From NCBI RefSeq assembly GCF_020829665.1, contig NZ_JAIVFT010000006.1, positions 62,001 to 126,000 of the forward strand: a stretch of 64,000 nt of DNA, given 5' to 3'. A program made the translations under genes and the position numbers. Below the pieces are notes generated by a model. That model ran no database searches and was not told the origin of the DNA. It was given only the letters and a program-made list of their open reading frames with translations. Shown here in pieces: positions 18,471 to 27,539 of the stretch (position 1 is its first letter; each line of letters starts with the position of its first letter). Source of the stretch: Nostoc sp. CHAB 5824 (GTDB lineage: Bacteria > Cyanobacteriota > Cyanobacteriia > Cyanobacteriales > Nostocaceae).

Positions 18471-18532
18471 AATAATGAGTAGTCAGTGATCAGTGAGTGT
18501 AAACTACTGACTACTAACTACTAACTAATGAC

Positions 18533-19321
18533 TTAAAAATCTAAAATTGGCCAGTCTGGTTCACGATAATAGCGTGTCATATCGTCAAACTTTCGCAATT
18601 CGACGCGATTGATCAAAAATTCTGGCAAATTTAACAGCCATTGTTCATTCAATTGAGAAAGCATCGTGCTGAAATTTGTGCGGTCTAAGTCAGATGAAAC
18701 CTCCCCAAAATAGGCTAATGTAACATGGGCTGTGAAGTGATAATGCTGCTCAATACCCAAAGCAATTAACTTGGGATTTTGATAAATTGTTCGGCGAAAT
18801 TTAATAATTTCCTCGTAGCAGCGTTCATCTTGGGGTACTAAACAAACGGCTACAGCTCTTGGCATCAGTATCAGTCCCAGCATTTGCCATTTAATCGGAT
18901 GACTCCTGTTTGTCATCAATTGTTGATATTGCTGAAATATTTCGGCTAAATGAGAGTGTAACTCCTCGTCAAATTTGGGATTTTTTTCACCAGCGTCAAG
19001 GTAAGCATTGTCCCAAATTAAATCCGCTAAAGTCAGATGGAAGCTAGCAGGAGGTAGAGGCACAATCAAATCACGGTTTACAGGCAACTGTAAAAGTTCC
19101 TGTTGGTAAGTCTGTAATTTGGCATAGAAAGCAGAGTTTTGCGATTCTTCTCCTGCCGGCGGTGTAATTAGCGTATAGCCAGGAAAGGACGCTGCTTGTC
19201 TCAACCCAGAATGTGGCTGAAATTTAGAAGATTCCTGGATATGCTGGACTTGGGATCTGTAGGCTTCTGGCAGCGTCAGCCGTGCTAACCGATTTAAGTA
19301 AGTTTGATAGTTGTCGTCCAA
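18533..19321 (-). CDS. DUF1868-type protein, 2H phosphoesterase-like
   Basis: 262 residues. Two His-x-Thr motifs, His-95 in FHLTLADL and His-199 in AHVTLAYFG, are separated by about 100 residues, the signature of the 2H phosphoesterase fold (ligT/cyclic phosphodiesterase type). The overall sequence fits DUF1868. Such enzymes act on 2',3'-cyclic nucleotides or RNA ends; the substrate here is unknown. Start at MDDNYQTYLN. An STRR-type repeat (TGACTACTAACTA) lies between the gene end and copy A of MITE family 1. The holA gene is divergent on the other side. Confidence 0.75.
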   Translation of the reverse strand: MDDNYQTYLNRLARLTLPEAYRSQVQHIQESSKFQPHSGLRQAASFPGYTLITPPAGEESQNSAFYAKLQTYQQELLQLPVNRDLIVPLPPASFHLTLADLIWDNAYLDAGEKNPKFDEELHSHLAEIFQQYQQLMTNRSHPIKWQMLGLILMPRAVAVCLVPQDERCYEEIIKFRRTIYQNPKLIALGIEQHYHFTAHVTLAYFGEVSSDLDRTNFSTMLSQLNEQWLLNLPEFLINRVELRKFDDMTRYYREPDWPILDF

Positions 19322-19524
19322 TCTTCATAGCCTCATGCTCTCACTTGATAGATTTTAGGGAAAATTACCCCGATTAACAGAGTCATTTAAAAAGTATTTA
19401 GTTTTTGGTTGTAATAGAAACTGATTAGGACATATGGGAGATAAAGGGGATGAGAAGAATAATTGTTTGCCTGCTTCCCCTGCTTCCCCTGCTCCCCCTG
19501 CTCTCCCTCCACGAGGTTTAATCC

Positions 19525-20514
19525 ATGCCAATCTATGTTTACTGGGGTGAGGATGATTTTGCTATAGAAAAGGCGATCGCTATGCTGCGCGATCGCGTCC
19601 TCGATCCCCAATGGATAAGTTTTAATTACACTTCATTCACCCCAGATCAAGCTGATGCTGCTATCCAGGGGTTAAATCAGGTTATGACACCCACTTTTGG
19701 CGCTGGTGGGCGCTTGGTATGGCTGATAAATACTACTCTTTGCCAGCACTGTCCAGAGAATGTGTTAGCAGAATTGGTGCGATCGCTACCAGTCATTCCC
19801 GAAAACTCATTTTTATTGCTCACCAGCCGAAACAAGCCAGATGAACGCCTCAAATCCACGAAACTGTTAAAACAATTTGCTACCGAATTCCGAGAATTTC
19901 CCCTCATTCCCCCTTGGAAAACCGAATTACTGGTGCAATCTGTTAATCAAGCAGCTCAGACGGTGGGCGTAAAACTGACTGCCAATACTGCCCAGTTGTT
20001 GGCAGAATCTGTAGGAAATGATACACGATTACTCTACAATGAGTTAGAAAAATTGCGGTTATATGCCCAAGGTAGCAATAAGCCTTTAGACATAGATACT
20101 GTTACGAAGTTAGTAAGAAATACTACTCAAAATAGCTTACAATTAGCAGCAGCAATCAGAACCGGAGATACAGCTAAAGCTTTGACAACCTTGGCAGATT
20201 TGAGCAATGCTTCCGAGCCGGGATTACGGATAGTTGCTACGCTGATTGGACAATTTCGTACATGGCTGTGGGTGAAGATTATGATAGAAAGTGGGGAGCG
20301 CAATCAACAAGCGATCGCTATTGCTGCTGATATCGGTAATCCCAAACGGATCTACTTCTTACAGCAAGAAATCAAGCTTCTTTCTGTGCAACAGTTAATC
20401 TCTTGCTTACCCCTACTACTGGAGTTAGAAGTGAGTCTCAAGCAAGGAGCATCAGAAATGTCAACACTCCAAACTAAAATAGTCGAACTTTGTCAAGTAT
20501 GCCAAGGAAATTGA
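19525..20514 (+). CDS. holA: DNA polymerase III subunit delta
   Basis: 329-residue clamp-loader delta subunit. It opens the beta sliding clamp and forms the loader with tau/gamma and delta'. Family features: the N-terminal AAA-like domain with MPIYVYWGEDDFAIEKAI, the clamp-contacting region FGAGGRLVWLINTT, PDERLKSTKLLKQFATEFREFP, and the late SLQLAAAIRTGDTAKALTTLADL and KRIYFLQQEIKLLSVQQLI segments. It lacks a working P-loop, as delta subunits do. The ATG at 19525 directly follows a C-rich low-complexity repeat. Intact. Confidence 0.93.
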   Translation: MPIYVYWGEDDFAIEKAIAMLRDRVLDPQWISFNYTSFTPDQADAAIQGLNQVMTPTFGAGGRLVWLINTTLCQHCPENVLAELVRSLPVIPENSFLLLTSRNKPDERLKSTKLLKQFATEFREFPLIPPWKTELLVQSVNQAAQTVGVKLTANTAQLLAESVGNDTRLLYNELEKLRLYAQGSNKPLDIDTVTKLVRNTTQNSLQLAAAIRTGDTAKALTTLADLSNASEPGLRIVATLIGQFRTWLWVKIMIESGERNQQAIAIAADIGNPKRIYFLQQEIKLLSVQQLISCLPLLLELEVSLKQGASEMSTLQTKIVELCQVCQGN

Positions 20515-20623
20515 CAATCAAATATAAAAGCTTGATGTATTGAGCAGTTGCTGGAACTTCCAACTCCGAAAATAATTCAACGTTCTTATAATATCCCTGA
20601 TGTAGTTCTCTGTCACACACTAT

Positions 20624-21106
20624 ATGAAGAAAATTTCTGATTTATTTTCCCAACCTAGCCGAAAGCGAATTCTTTCCCAATCATTCTTTTTCGGAGCGAT
20701 CGCTACTGTGGGTGTAATTTCCAACGCTTTTTCATTGAGTTCAAAAGCTTATGGTCAAACTCCACCACCAATAGTTAACAATACTGAAATCGACAGCTAT
20801 GCTCAAGCCGTGCTAGCAATGGAGCCAGCACGTCAAAATGCCTTTGAAGAAATTAAAAAACTTATTGGCAATGGAGAAATTCCCAAGATTGTTTGTAACG
20901 ATTCTAACAGTATAAATGGTCTTCCTAGAAAGGCTCAAGATATCGCAGTTAATTACTGTAACCGCTCTCAAAAAATTGTTCAAGATAATGGTTTGAGCAT
21001 TGATCAGTTCAACAAAATTACTATAGAACTACAAAATAACAATAACTTAAAAAGCCAGGTTTACAATACCTTATTACGCCTGCAAAAAAGCCCTGACTCT
21101 CCGTAG
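20624..21106 (+). CDS. DUF4168 exported protein
   Basis: 160-residue exported protein. A signal segment (SQSFFFGAIATVGVISNAFSLSSKAYG, with cleavage before QTPPP) is followed by a helical DUF4168 domain: EIDSYAQAVLAMEPARQNAFEEIKKLIG... and LSIDQFNKITIELQNNNNLKSQVYNTLLRL. Two cysteines (IVCND, NYCNRS) could form a disulphide. This family is widespread in cyanobacteria; its role is unknown. Start ATG at 20624, monocistronic. Confidence 0.82.
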   Translation: MKKISDLFSQPSRKRILSQSFFFGAIATVGVISNAFSLSSKAYGQTPPPIVNNTEIDSYAQAVLAMEPARQNAFEEIKKLIGNGEIPKIVCNDSNSINGLPRKAQDIAVNYCNRSQKIVQDNGLSIDQFNKITIELQNNNNLKSQVYNTLLRLQKSPDSP

Positions 21107-21499
21107 TTACAACTTCCATAAATTGGAGAGGAACATGTTAAAAATAACTACCTCTGCATGAAAACGAGGGCTAGTATTATTTTTCTAAAAAACGCTGCGA
21201 CCATTGATTCATGAAATACTTATTTGTGAATACTAAGCCATGAATTATAAACAAAGAAGTAGCGCAGCGCGAATAACTCCGTAAGCGTCTGAATCCAGGG
21301 TTTAAAATCCCTACTAAATGTGCCTCTTTAGTGGTCTTATCTACGAACGCGAACAGCGTTCGCAGACAGACGCTTTACGTAGCTTGCTTCCCCGTAGGGG
21401 TACACTACATGACGCAAGCGCGAACAATTAGTGGATCTTTTGAATTTCCCACTCATTGATTCTGAATTTACGCTTGGACAATTCTTCATCATCACAATA
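21107..21499. other. 393-bp gap with palindromic repeats
   Basis: No gene. From 21340 to 21425 there are packed palindromes such as GCGAACGCGAACAGCGTTCGC and CCCCGTAGGGG, and GAAGTAGCGCAGCGCGAATAA near 21255. These are dispersed Nostoc-type repeats. Nothing else is recognised. Confidence 0.6.
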
Positions 21500-22117
21500 T
21501 TACCATTCAACATAAGACATATTTGTTTGGCGCTTGGTGTGAATATTTTTCATGTGCTTCTTTACAGTGTTTATGGTGATGTAAAGCTTAGTGGCAATTT
21601 CTTTATAGGTGTAGTTGCTTCTATAGAGAAACCAAATTTCAGCTTCTCGCGGCGTTAGGTCAAATTTTTTAACTTCAGTGAGTGCTACCTTTTTCACAGA
21701 CTCATATTTGTTTTCGATAGTCACTAATAAGCAAGGCAATTCAAAGGCATCTAAATCTAGTAGTCTTACCCTAATCCGAAAAATATTTGACTTATCAAAC
21801 ACAATCTCATCCGACAGAATTAGAAGTTTATCAGAAAACAAATACCAACTATTGAGTAACGCTTCACAAACATTCCAGATAGCGGCGGGTACAGAATTAG
21901 GGTTGAAATTGTCTTGATTGAATTGACAACAAAGACGACAAGCAGATGCGTTAGCATGAACTACTTCACCAGTTTGGCTTAAAATTAATATACCGTCTTC
22001 TAAGCCTTCAATTACTTCTTGTAAAAAATCAGCTCGCTTCGAGTTATGTAAGTCAATACTATCTAGCTGTTGTGGTTCAGCTACTTTTTTTACTAATGTC
22101 TTTGTTAGGGCGATCAT
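21500..22117 (-). CDS. PAS-LuxR type transcriptional regulator
   Basis: 205 residues. A PAS-like N-terminal domain (about 30-135: FLQEVIEGLEDGILILSQTGEVVHANASACRL) is joined to a C-terminal LuxR/FixJ helix-turn-helix (about 150-205): LTPREAEIWFLYRSNYTYKEIATKLYITINTVKKHMKNIHTK. The HTH contains the family-typical LTPRE...EIA..L.....TVK.H..NI. It has no receiver domain, so the signal probably enters through the PAS domain. It is monocistronic with long flanking gaps, and its target genes are unknown. Confidence 0.85.
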   Translation of the reverse strand: MIALTKTLVKKVAEPQQLDSIDLHNSKRADFLQEVIEGLEDGILILSQTGEVVHANASACRLCCQFNQDNFNPNSVPAAIWNVCEALLNSWYLFSDKLLILSDEIVFDKSNIFRIRVRLLDLDAFELPCLLVTIENKYESVKKVALTEVKKFDLTPREAEIWFLYRSNYTYKEIATKLYITINTVKKHMKNIHTKRQTNMSYVEW

Positions 22118-22834
22118 AAGAGGGATTGTAATGTATAAAATACTGCTTATTAGTTAGATTTATGGAATTTGAAATATGCACATCTACTTTTTGCATGATT
22201 ATCTGAATCAATTGGATGAATATTACAGAGCAATCATGCTAATGCTGTAAACCAATTCTTTGAAATAATCAATTTGCAATTTATGTAGTTTGTTTGGATT
22301 AAGTCAGGTTACATAATTCAAATACAACTCTTAAATTGCCTATTTCGGAATTCGCTTACAATAAGCTTTAAATAAGTTTTACTCGTCTAGTAACCAATAC
22401 GCTTGGGTTGAACGAAGTCAAACCCAACAAATGCCCGAAAATGTTGGGTTACCCTGCTTTAAGCCCCTTTGGGTCTACGTTCTTCAACCCAACCTACGCA
22501 AATTTATTTTTCTGGTTTAACTGAACTGTATTGGCCTAGTAACCCCGTTAAAAATGGACTAAAGGAGGAAAACAGCCAACCTTTTTAAGGGTAATCATTG
22601 CTTTGCCTATTGAAGCCGCTTCTTTAAAATAGCGATCGCTCCAAAAGACAACAATTATTCATACTGAAATAAAAATATACATCTGAATATTTTGACAATG
22701 CAGGTATTGACCAACGACGCTAAATTGCAAAGAAAAAACTGCTTTTTGGTAATTAGAAAAAAATTGAAATGAATTTTGTATAAATTTTGATATCAAGAAC
22801 AAAAGGAATGCCCTATTCTTTATTCCCCTTTTCT
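22118..22834. other. 717-bp gap with a dispersed GGGTTGAA repeat
   Basis: No convincing ORF. Positions 22405-22500 carry inverted copies of TTGGGTTGAACGAAG / TCAACCCAACCTACG around GTTGGGTTACC, a repeat common in cyanobacterial intergenic DNA. The rest is AT-rich and presumably holds the promoter of the LuxR-type gene. Confidence 0.6.
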
Positions 22835-25800
22835 CTAAGTCCGTCCAGCAAGTCTGGCAACTACTGTAGCTAACTCAGCGGCCTCGATCGGTTTAGGTAA
22901 ATGTAGCTGATAACCTTCTTGTATAGCTCGCATCCGATCCTCTGCCCTAGCATAAGCTGTTAACGCTGCGGCTGGAATATTTCCCCCTAATTCTGGTGGT
23001 TGCGATCGCACTTTGCGGATCAAAGAATAACCATCCTCCTGGGGCATACCGATGTCACTGACTAAAACATCTGGTTTCCACTGTGTAATTACCTGCAATG
23101 CTTCTGAAACCGATTCTACAGCCTGAACTTCGGCTTGGCACTGTTCGAGGACTGTAGTGATGAAATCACGGGTATCAGCTTGGTCATCTACAACCAGCAC
23201 GCGCACGCCAAGGAGGGAGAGGGGCAGAGGGGAAGAGGGAGAAAGGGGCAGAGGGGCAAAAGGGTGGAGGGGTTCACTCTTGAGAAGTGGTAGTTTGACT
23301 GTAAACGTCGCTCCTTGTTCTGTACCTAGACTATTTGCGTGGACAGTACCGCCATGTAATTCTACTAAATTACGCACGATCGCTAATCCTAGTCCTAATC
23401 CACCATAGGTTCTAGTGCTAGAACTATCAGCTTGACGAAAGCGCTCAAAGACGTAAGGAAGAAAGTCAGGACTGATACCAATGCCTGTGTCAATCACCTG
23501 AATTTGGGCATATTTATCTGTTGTCTGTTGTTTTTCTTGTCCAGTAACTACAGACAATTGCACCTCTACCCGTCCTCCTACGGGCGTGAATTTGATGGCA
23601 TTGGATAGCAGATTCCAGATGATTTGCTGCAAGCGCTCAAAATCACCAGAAACTAAGAATTGAGAATTTTCGCCAAGCAAACTTTCCGCTGAATGTTGAT
23701 TGGTTTGGGACTGTGCTTCTCTTGATTCTAGATTTTCGGGATTGATTCCTAATCCCAAATCTGAATTTGACGTTTCTTTTGAGGGAATAAGGGAAAATCT
23801 CAAATCGATTTGCTTGGACTGAGCAGCTAGACTAACAGTCTCAATCGCTGACTTAATCATCGGAACTAAATTACAAGTGCGGACATTAAGGCGTAACTTG
23901 CCTCTAATCATCCGCGATATATCCAGCAGGTCTTCAATTAGCTGGGTTTGCGCTTTTGCATTACGCTCAATTGTCTCTGTAGCCCTAGCCATTTGGGTTT
24001 CACTAAGCTTGCTTCGTTGTAGTAATTGCGCCCAGCCCAGGATGGCATTGAGAGGCGATCGCAATTCGTGAGACAATATCCCTAGAAACTCATCCTTCAT
24101 GCGGTTAGCCTCTTGCAACTGCTCAGTTTGTTGTTGCAAAGAAGCAATTAAACTAGCCCGTTCCATTGCGATCGCTATTTGGTCGCATACTGCTTGCATC
24201 ATCCCCTTTTGATTCTCGGTGAAGCTTAACCGAGTGCGGCTGCCAAAAGAAAGAGTACCTAAAAGCCGTCCTTGGGCGATCAATGGGTATGCATAATAAG
24301 CAGTAATGCCTAAAGAGCGAATAAATTCTGTTTGCGGGTCAGTGGATTGCTGCACATTCTCTAAAGCTATGGAATGGCGTGAGAGCGCTACATTACCAGA
24401 AACCCCTTGACCAAATGGCAAGTACTCAATATCCTTTGCCATTTCCTCAGAAATACCACTGTAAGACCCCAACCGCATTACTTGAGAGTTACCCTCAACC
24501 AAATAGTTCAAATAAACTTCTATTCCAATTTGCTCTCTTAGTTTTTGGTAGACGCTATCGATTAGTAGTACTGGTTCCTGGCTTGATAGTAAATCGTTGG
24601 CTGTATCAAATAGTAGCTTTAGCCTTTTGTAACCTAACGAGAGGGCTTTTTCTGCCTGCTTGAGGTTGCTAATCTCTTGGAACACCAAAATACAGGTAGC
24701 CGGATGACCGTGCATTGCTGGCAAGGTATCAGCAAATATTAGTAGAGAGCGTACACCAGCGGGGGTGTGCCAGTCTACTTCCAATCCATTCAGGCGTTCA
24801 CCAAGGGCAACCCGTACTCCTGGCATTTGTTCATTGGGGATGCGATCGCCAGCCGCATTCGTGTAGTGGTAAACTGTGTGATAATCTGCGGCTGGTACAC
24901 CTTTGGGAAATTCGCCCCCAGCTAATTCGTTAGCAGAGCGATTGGCAAAAGTTACTCGCGCTGTTCCTGGTTCGATAAACAGCAACGGTCTTGGCATCAG
25001 ATTTAACACATCCTCCAGCCATTTTTGCTGATTTAGGAGTGCTTCCTCTGCATGTTTGCGCTCCGTAATATCTAAAAATGCACCAACGCTTCCTCTGGTT
25101 TTACCCTCTTCGTCAAACAAAGGTGCAACGTACTCCAATAGGTTGACAATTTTTCCGTTTTCATGGATAACATCGAGTTCCCAATCCAGAACTTCAACAC
25201 CATGAGTTGCGGAATATTGCATTGGAAGTTCTTCTGCTGACAGTTCCCTTCCCTCGCGGTAGATTTTAAAGTTTGTTGGTCTTTCATCCAAGGAAGCACT
25301 GAGGGAGGCATTTGTATCTGGCAATATCCCCAACTGCTTGGCAAAAGAAGGGTTGACCTTGATATTTTGGCATTCTGGATCTTCGGCAATGCCAATTCCA
25401 ATGGGAATTACTTCCAACAAAGTTTGTAACTCAGTAATGCGGCGCTGTAGATCCTTGTTTAGTTGTAGGATTTTTTCCTTGGTTTGCTTTTGTTCGCTGA
25501 TGTTGCGAGTCACAGTTGCTAAGGCAATTGGCTGACCTGTGTTTTTGTCTGTAACAGTGAAGATATTGTAATCAACTGGTATCGGTTGACCTGTTTGGAG
25601 ATGCCGGAAGCAGAATTCTCCTTGCCAGCGCCCTTGTAATAGCACAGTCGGCAGTATATATTCTTTAAAATAGGCTTTGTCTTTGGGCATGACGTAATCT
25701 AATACTGCTTTTTGCCTCACTTCATCAAGGCTAGCAAGCCCTACCAGCTTTTGACCTGCATCATTTATGTAAAGTAATTGACCCTCAAGGGTGGCGACGC

Positions 25801-27226
25801 CGATAAAGTCAGAGCTATTTTCTACCAGCGATACTAATTTTTGTTGCTCTGCTTCTGCTTGCTTGCGTTCGCTCAAGTCGAGGATAAAGGCTACTGACTC
25901 TTCGCGGTTTTCTCCTAGCAGCACGTAACCAACTAAAACCGGGATGCGGCTACCATCTTTGCGGATATATTCTTTCTCGTAAGGCGTACAAGCAGCGTTG
26001 ATGTTTCCTTGTGCTTCGGCCGCACCTCGGTCATCCAAGTATAAATACTCTGGTGGTGTGATATTGCTCCAACTTAACCTACCTGCTAACAAATCCTCCC
26101 GCGTGTAACCAATCATCCTCAAGAATTCGTCGTTTGCCTGCTGGATACCGCCGTACACGTCGCCTAACAGAATGCCGATGACGTTAGAATCTACAAAACT
26201 TTCCAGTTTATCTTTATAGGTTCTCAGTGTTTCTTGGGCGCGTAGGCGTAGCCCATCGGAGATATCGCGTTGATGGCTGAGGCGTTCAATAACTCTGGCA
26301 CTTTGCCAAATCAAAATAGTAAAAATCACAATCAGGACGATCGCAAACACCGATACTGCAAACGCCGGATCGTATTGTCCTGCCCGTTGACCTTCAACAA
26401 TTACCCACCCTAATCCAAAAGGTACTGCGATCGCGGCAATTAATAAACGACGTGCAAGTAAGCCGCCGTAGGTATCACTTGTAACTACCCTCATTAAACC
26501 CTGTTCTGCCTGCGCCCACAGAATGCCCATACTTAGTAAACTGAACAACACCGCTGTGTGTAGAGCCATTGATGTTGTATAAGGGGCAAGTCCGTAGAGA
26601 ACTTTCACTTTGTAGGCATAGCCCATGAGCGCCTGAAAGGAAATTAAAGTAGCGATCAGAGCAATAATCTGAGCATACCAATAACTGCGGTGGTTTTTTG
26701 GATGAACCAGAAGTTGTAGGGCGACGCTAACCAGGATAAAGTTCAGTGCTGTGTTCACCCCCATTCGCCCTGGATGCGATGTCGCTATACTAATTAGCGA
26801 ATCACGAAACAGTAGCTCGTCAATGCCGAGATTCCAGCCAAACAGATATTCACAGAGTGTAAGCGCAGCAATTGTGGTAACCGCTATTGCACAGACCTTA
26901 GAAATTAGAAGAGTAGGAGAGAGGGCGCTGTGGGGGTCATTTTGAATTGTTCTGTTCCCCTTGCTTCCTGCTGCCTGCTGCCTGCCCCTTCCTTTTAAAA
27001 ACAGCCACAGCGACACACCACACAGCACAAAACACAGCGCTGTGTTGACTTTCATTGTGGCAGGACTACCAGGGAAGCCGCGTTTAAGAACTTCAATGCC
27101 AAGACACCAACCAACTAGTACCAAGCTGCCAACAAAAACAGCGATCGCACTTGCGACTTTTGCCACAAGTGAATTTGTAGGCATTTTAAATATATCTTGC
27201 AGCCGCAAGCGGTTAACGTTTAACAT
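22835..27226 (-). CDS. Membrane hybrid histidine kinase with four PAS domains, GAF and REC
   Basis: 1463 residues. The N-terminal third of about 310 residues has up to eight membrane segments. Then come four PAS domains (about 340-450, 460-575, 600-720, 730-850), a GAF domain (870-1020), HisKA with His-1053 (LSHELRSPLNAILGWAQLL), HATPase_c (N box WNLLSNAIKFTP, G1 DTGIGI, GGLGLGLAI), and a receiver domain (1343-1463) with Asp-1391 in LVSDIGMP. All phosphotransfer residues are intact. Three stretches look like repeat DNA read in frame: QQAAGSKGNRTIQND (about 75-95), RDISDGLRLR (at 26240-26268) and the Pro/Leu-rich linker before the receiver (23206-23270). The ligand is unknown. Architecture resembles the second hybrid kinase at 51049. 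Confidence 0.93.
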   Translation of the reverse strand: MLNVNRLRLQDIFKMPTNSLVAKVASAIAVFVGSLVLVGWCLGIEVLKRGFPGSPATMKVNTALCFVLCGVSLWLFLKGRGRQQAAGSKGNRTIQNDPHSALSPTLLISKVCAIAVTTIAALTLCEYLFGWNLGIDELLFRDSLISIATSHPGRMGVNTALNFILVSVALQLLVHPKNHRSYWYAQIIALIATLISFQALMGYAYKVKVLYGLAPYTTSMALHTAVLFSLLSMGILWAQAEQGLMRVVTSDTYGGLLARRLLIAAIAVPFGLGWVIVEGQRAGQYDPAFAVSVFAIVLIVIFTILIWQSARVIERLSHQRDISDGLRLRAQETLRTYKDKLESFVDSNVIGILLGDVYGGIQQANDEFLRMIGYTREDLLAGRLSWSNITPPEYLYLDDRGAAEAQGNINAACTPYEKEYIRKDGSRIPVLVGYVLLGENREESVAFILDLSERKQAEAEQQKLVSLVENSSDFIGVATLEGQLLYINDAGQKLVGLASLDEVRQKAVLDYVMPKDKAYFKEYILPTVLLQGRWQGEFCFRHLQTGQPIPVDYNIFTVTDKNTGQPIALATVTRNISEQKQTKEKILQLNKDLQRRITELQTLLEVIPIGIGIAEDPECQNIKVNPSFAKQLGILPDTNASLSASLDERPTNFKIYREGRELSAEELPMQYSATHGVEVLDWELDVIHENGKIVNLLEYVAPLFDEEGKTRGSVGAFLDITERKHAEEALLNQQKWLEDVLNLMPRPLLFIEPGTARVTFANRSANELAGGEFPKGVPAADYHTVYHYTNAAGDRIPNEQMPGVRVALGERLNGLEVDWHTPAGVRSLLIFADTLPAMHGHPATCILVFQEISNLKQAEKALSLGYKRLKLLFDTANDLLSSQEPVLLIDSVYQKLREQIGIEVYLNYLVEGNSQVMRLGSYSGISEEMAKDIEYLPFGQGVSGNVALSRHSIALENVQQSTDPQTEFIRSLGITAYYAYPLIAQGRLLGTLSFGSRTRLSFTENQKGMMQAVCDQIAIAMERASLIASLQQQTEQLQEANRMKDEFLGILSHELRSPLNAILGWAQLLQRSKLSETQMARATETIERNAKAQTQLIEDLLDISRMIRGKLRLNVRTCNLVPMIKSAIETVSLAAQSKQIDLRFSLIPSKETSNSDLGLGINPENLESREAQSQTNQHSAESLLGENSQFLVSGDFERLQQIIWNLLSNAIKFTPVGGRVEVQLSVVTGQEKQQTTDKYAQIQVIDTGIGISPDFLPYVFERFRQADSSSTRTYGGLGLGLAIVRNLVELHGGTVHANSLGTEQGATFTVKLPLLKSEPLHPFAPLPLSPSSPLPLSLLGVRVLVVDDQADTRDFITTVLEQCQAEVQAVESVSEALQVITQWKPDVLVSDIGMPQEDGYSLIRKVRSQPPELGGNIPAAALTAYARAEDRMRAIQEGYQLHLPKPIEAAELATVVARLAGRT
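26240..26268. repeat. 29-bp palindromic repeat inside the hybrid kinase gene
   Basis: Begins GCGTAGGCGTAGCCC and ends ATATCGC. It matches the copy at 33087-33115 (reverse complement) at 26 of 29 positions and the copy at 31824-31852 more loosely. Here it encodes RDISDGLRLR in the minus-strand kinase. Confidence 0.75.
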
Positions 27227-27539
27227 TTAGTGTTCTCTAACCGCATCTATCTAGCGTAGTAAACTTCCGTATTTCTTACGGTTTAACCATTTCTACCCTT
27301 TGTATTGTAGGTTACCCCTTGACTTGCTTTTCATCTACCCTTATGCATATTTTTTTGTTGCCCAATTTAGAGTAGGAAATAATGGTGGTTCAAAAAACTA
27401 CCTTTGCAAGTAAGCTATTACGCTTTTAAATTACACAGTTACTCATGAGGTTTGTTGACCGCTGACGGTTAACTGTCAACTGTCAACAGTTAACAGCCAA
27501 TAAAAAAAGATGTGCAAGTTAAATGCGCGACAGCTTATT
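27227..27539. other. 313-bp gap dominated by a MITE-like element
   Basis: No gene. The right 127 bp are copy 2 of MITE family 2; the left part is AT-rich and should contain the promoter of the hybrid kinase gene. Nothing else is seen. Confidence 0.6.
27411..27537. mobile_element. MITE-like element, family 2, copy 2
   Basis: 127 bp, inverted relative to the copy at 10977. Ends read TAAGCTATTACGCTTTTAA and, on the other strand, TAAGCTGTCGCGCATTTAA. The interior has GGTTAACTGTCAACTGTC and related inverted motifs, slightly longer than in copy 1. Its right end stops two bases before the TGA of the alpha-glucosidase gene, so the element has replaced or moved that gene's 3' flank. Confidence 0.75.

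Noticed and set aside
22405..22500. Possible small RNA in the GGGTTGAA palindromic region
   Set aside because: The sequence is a common dispersed repeat; no promoter or terminator seen.
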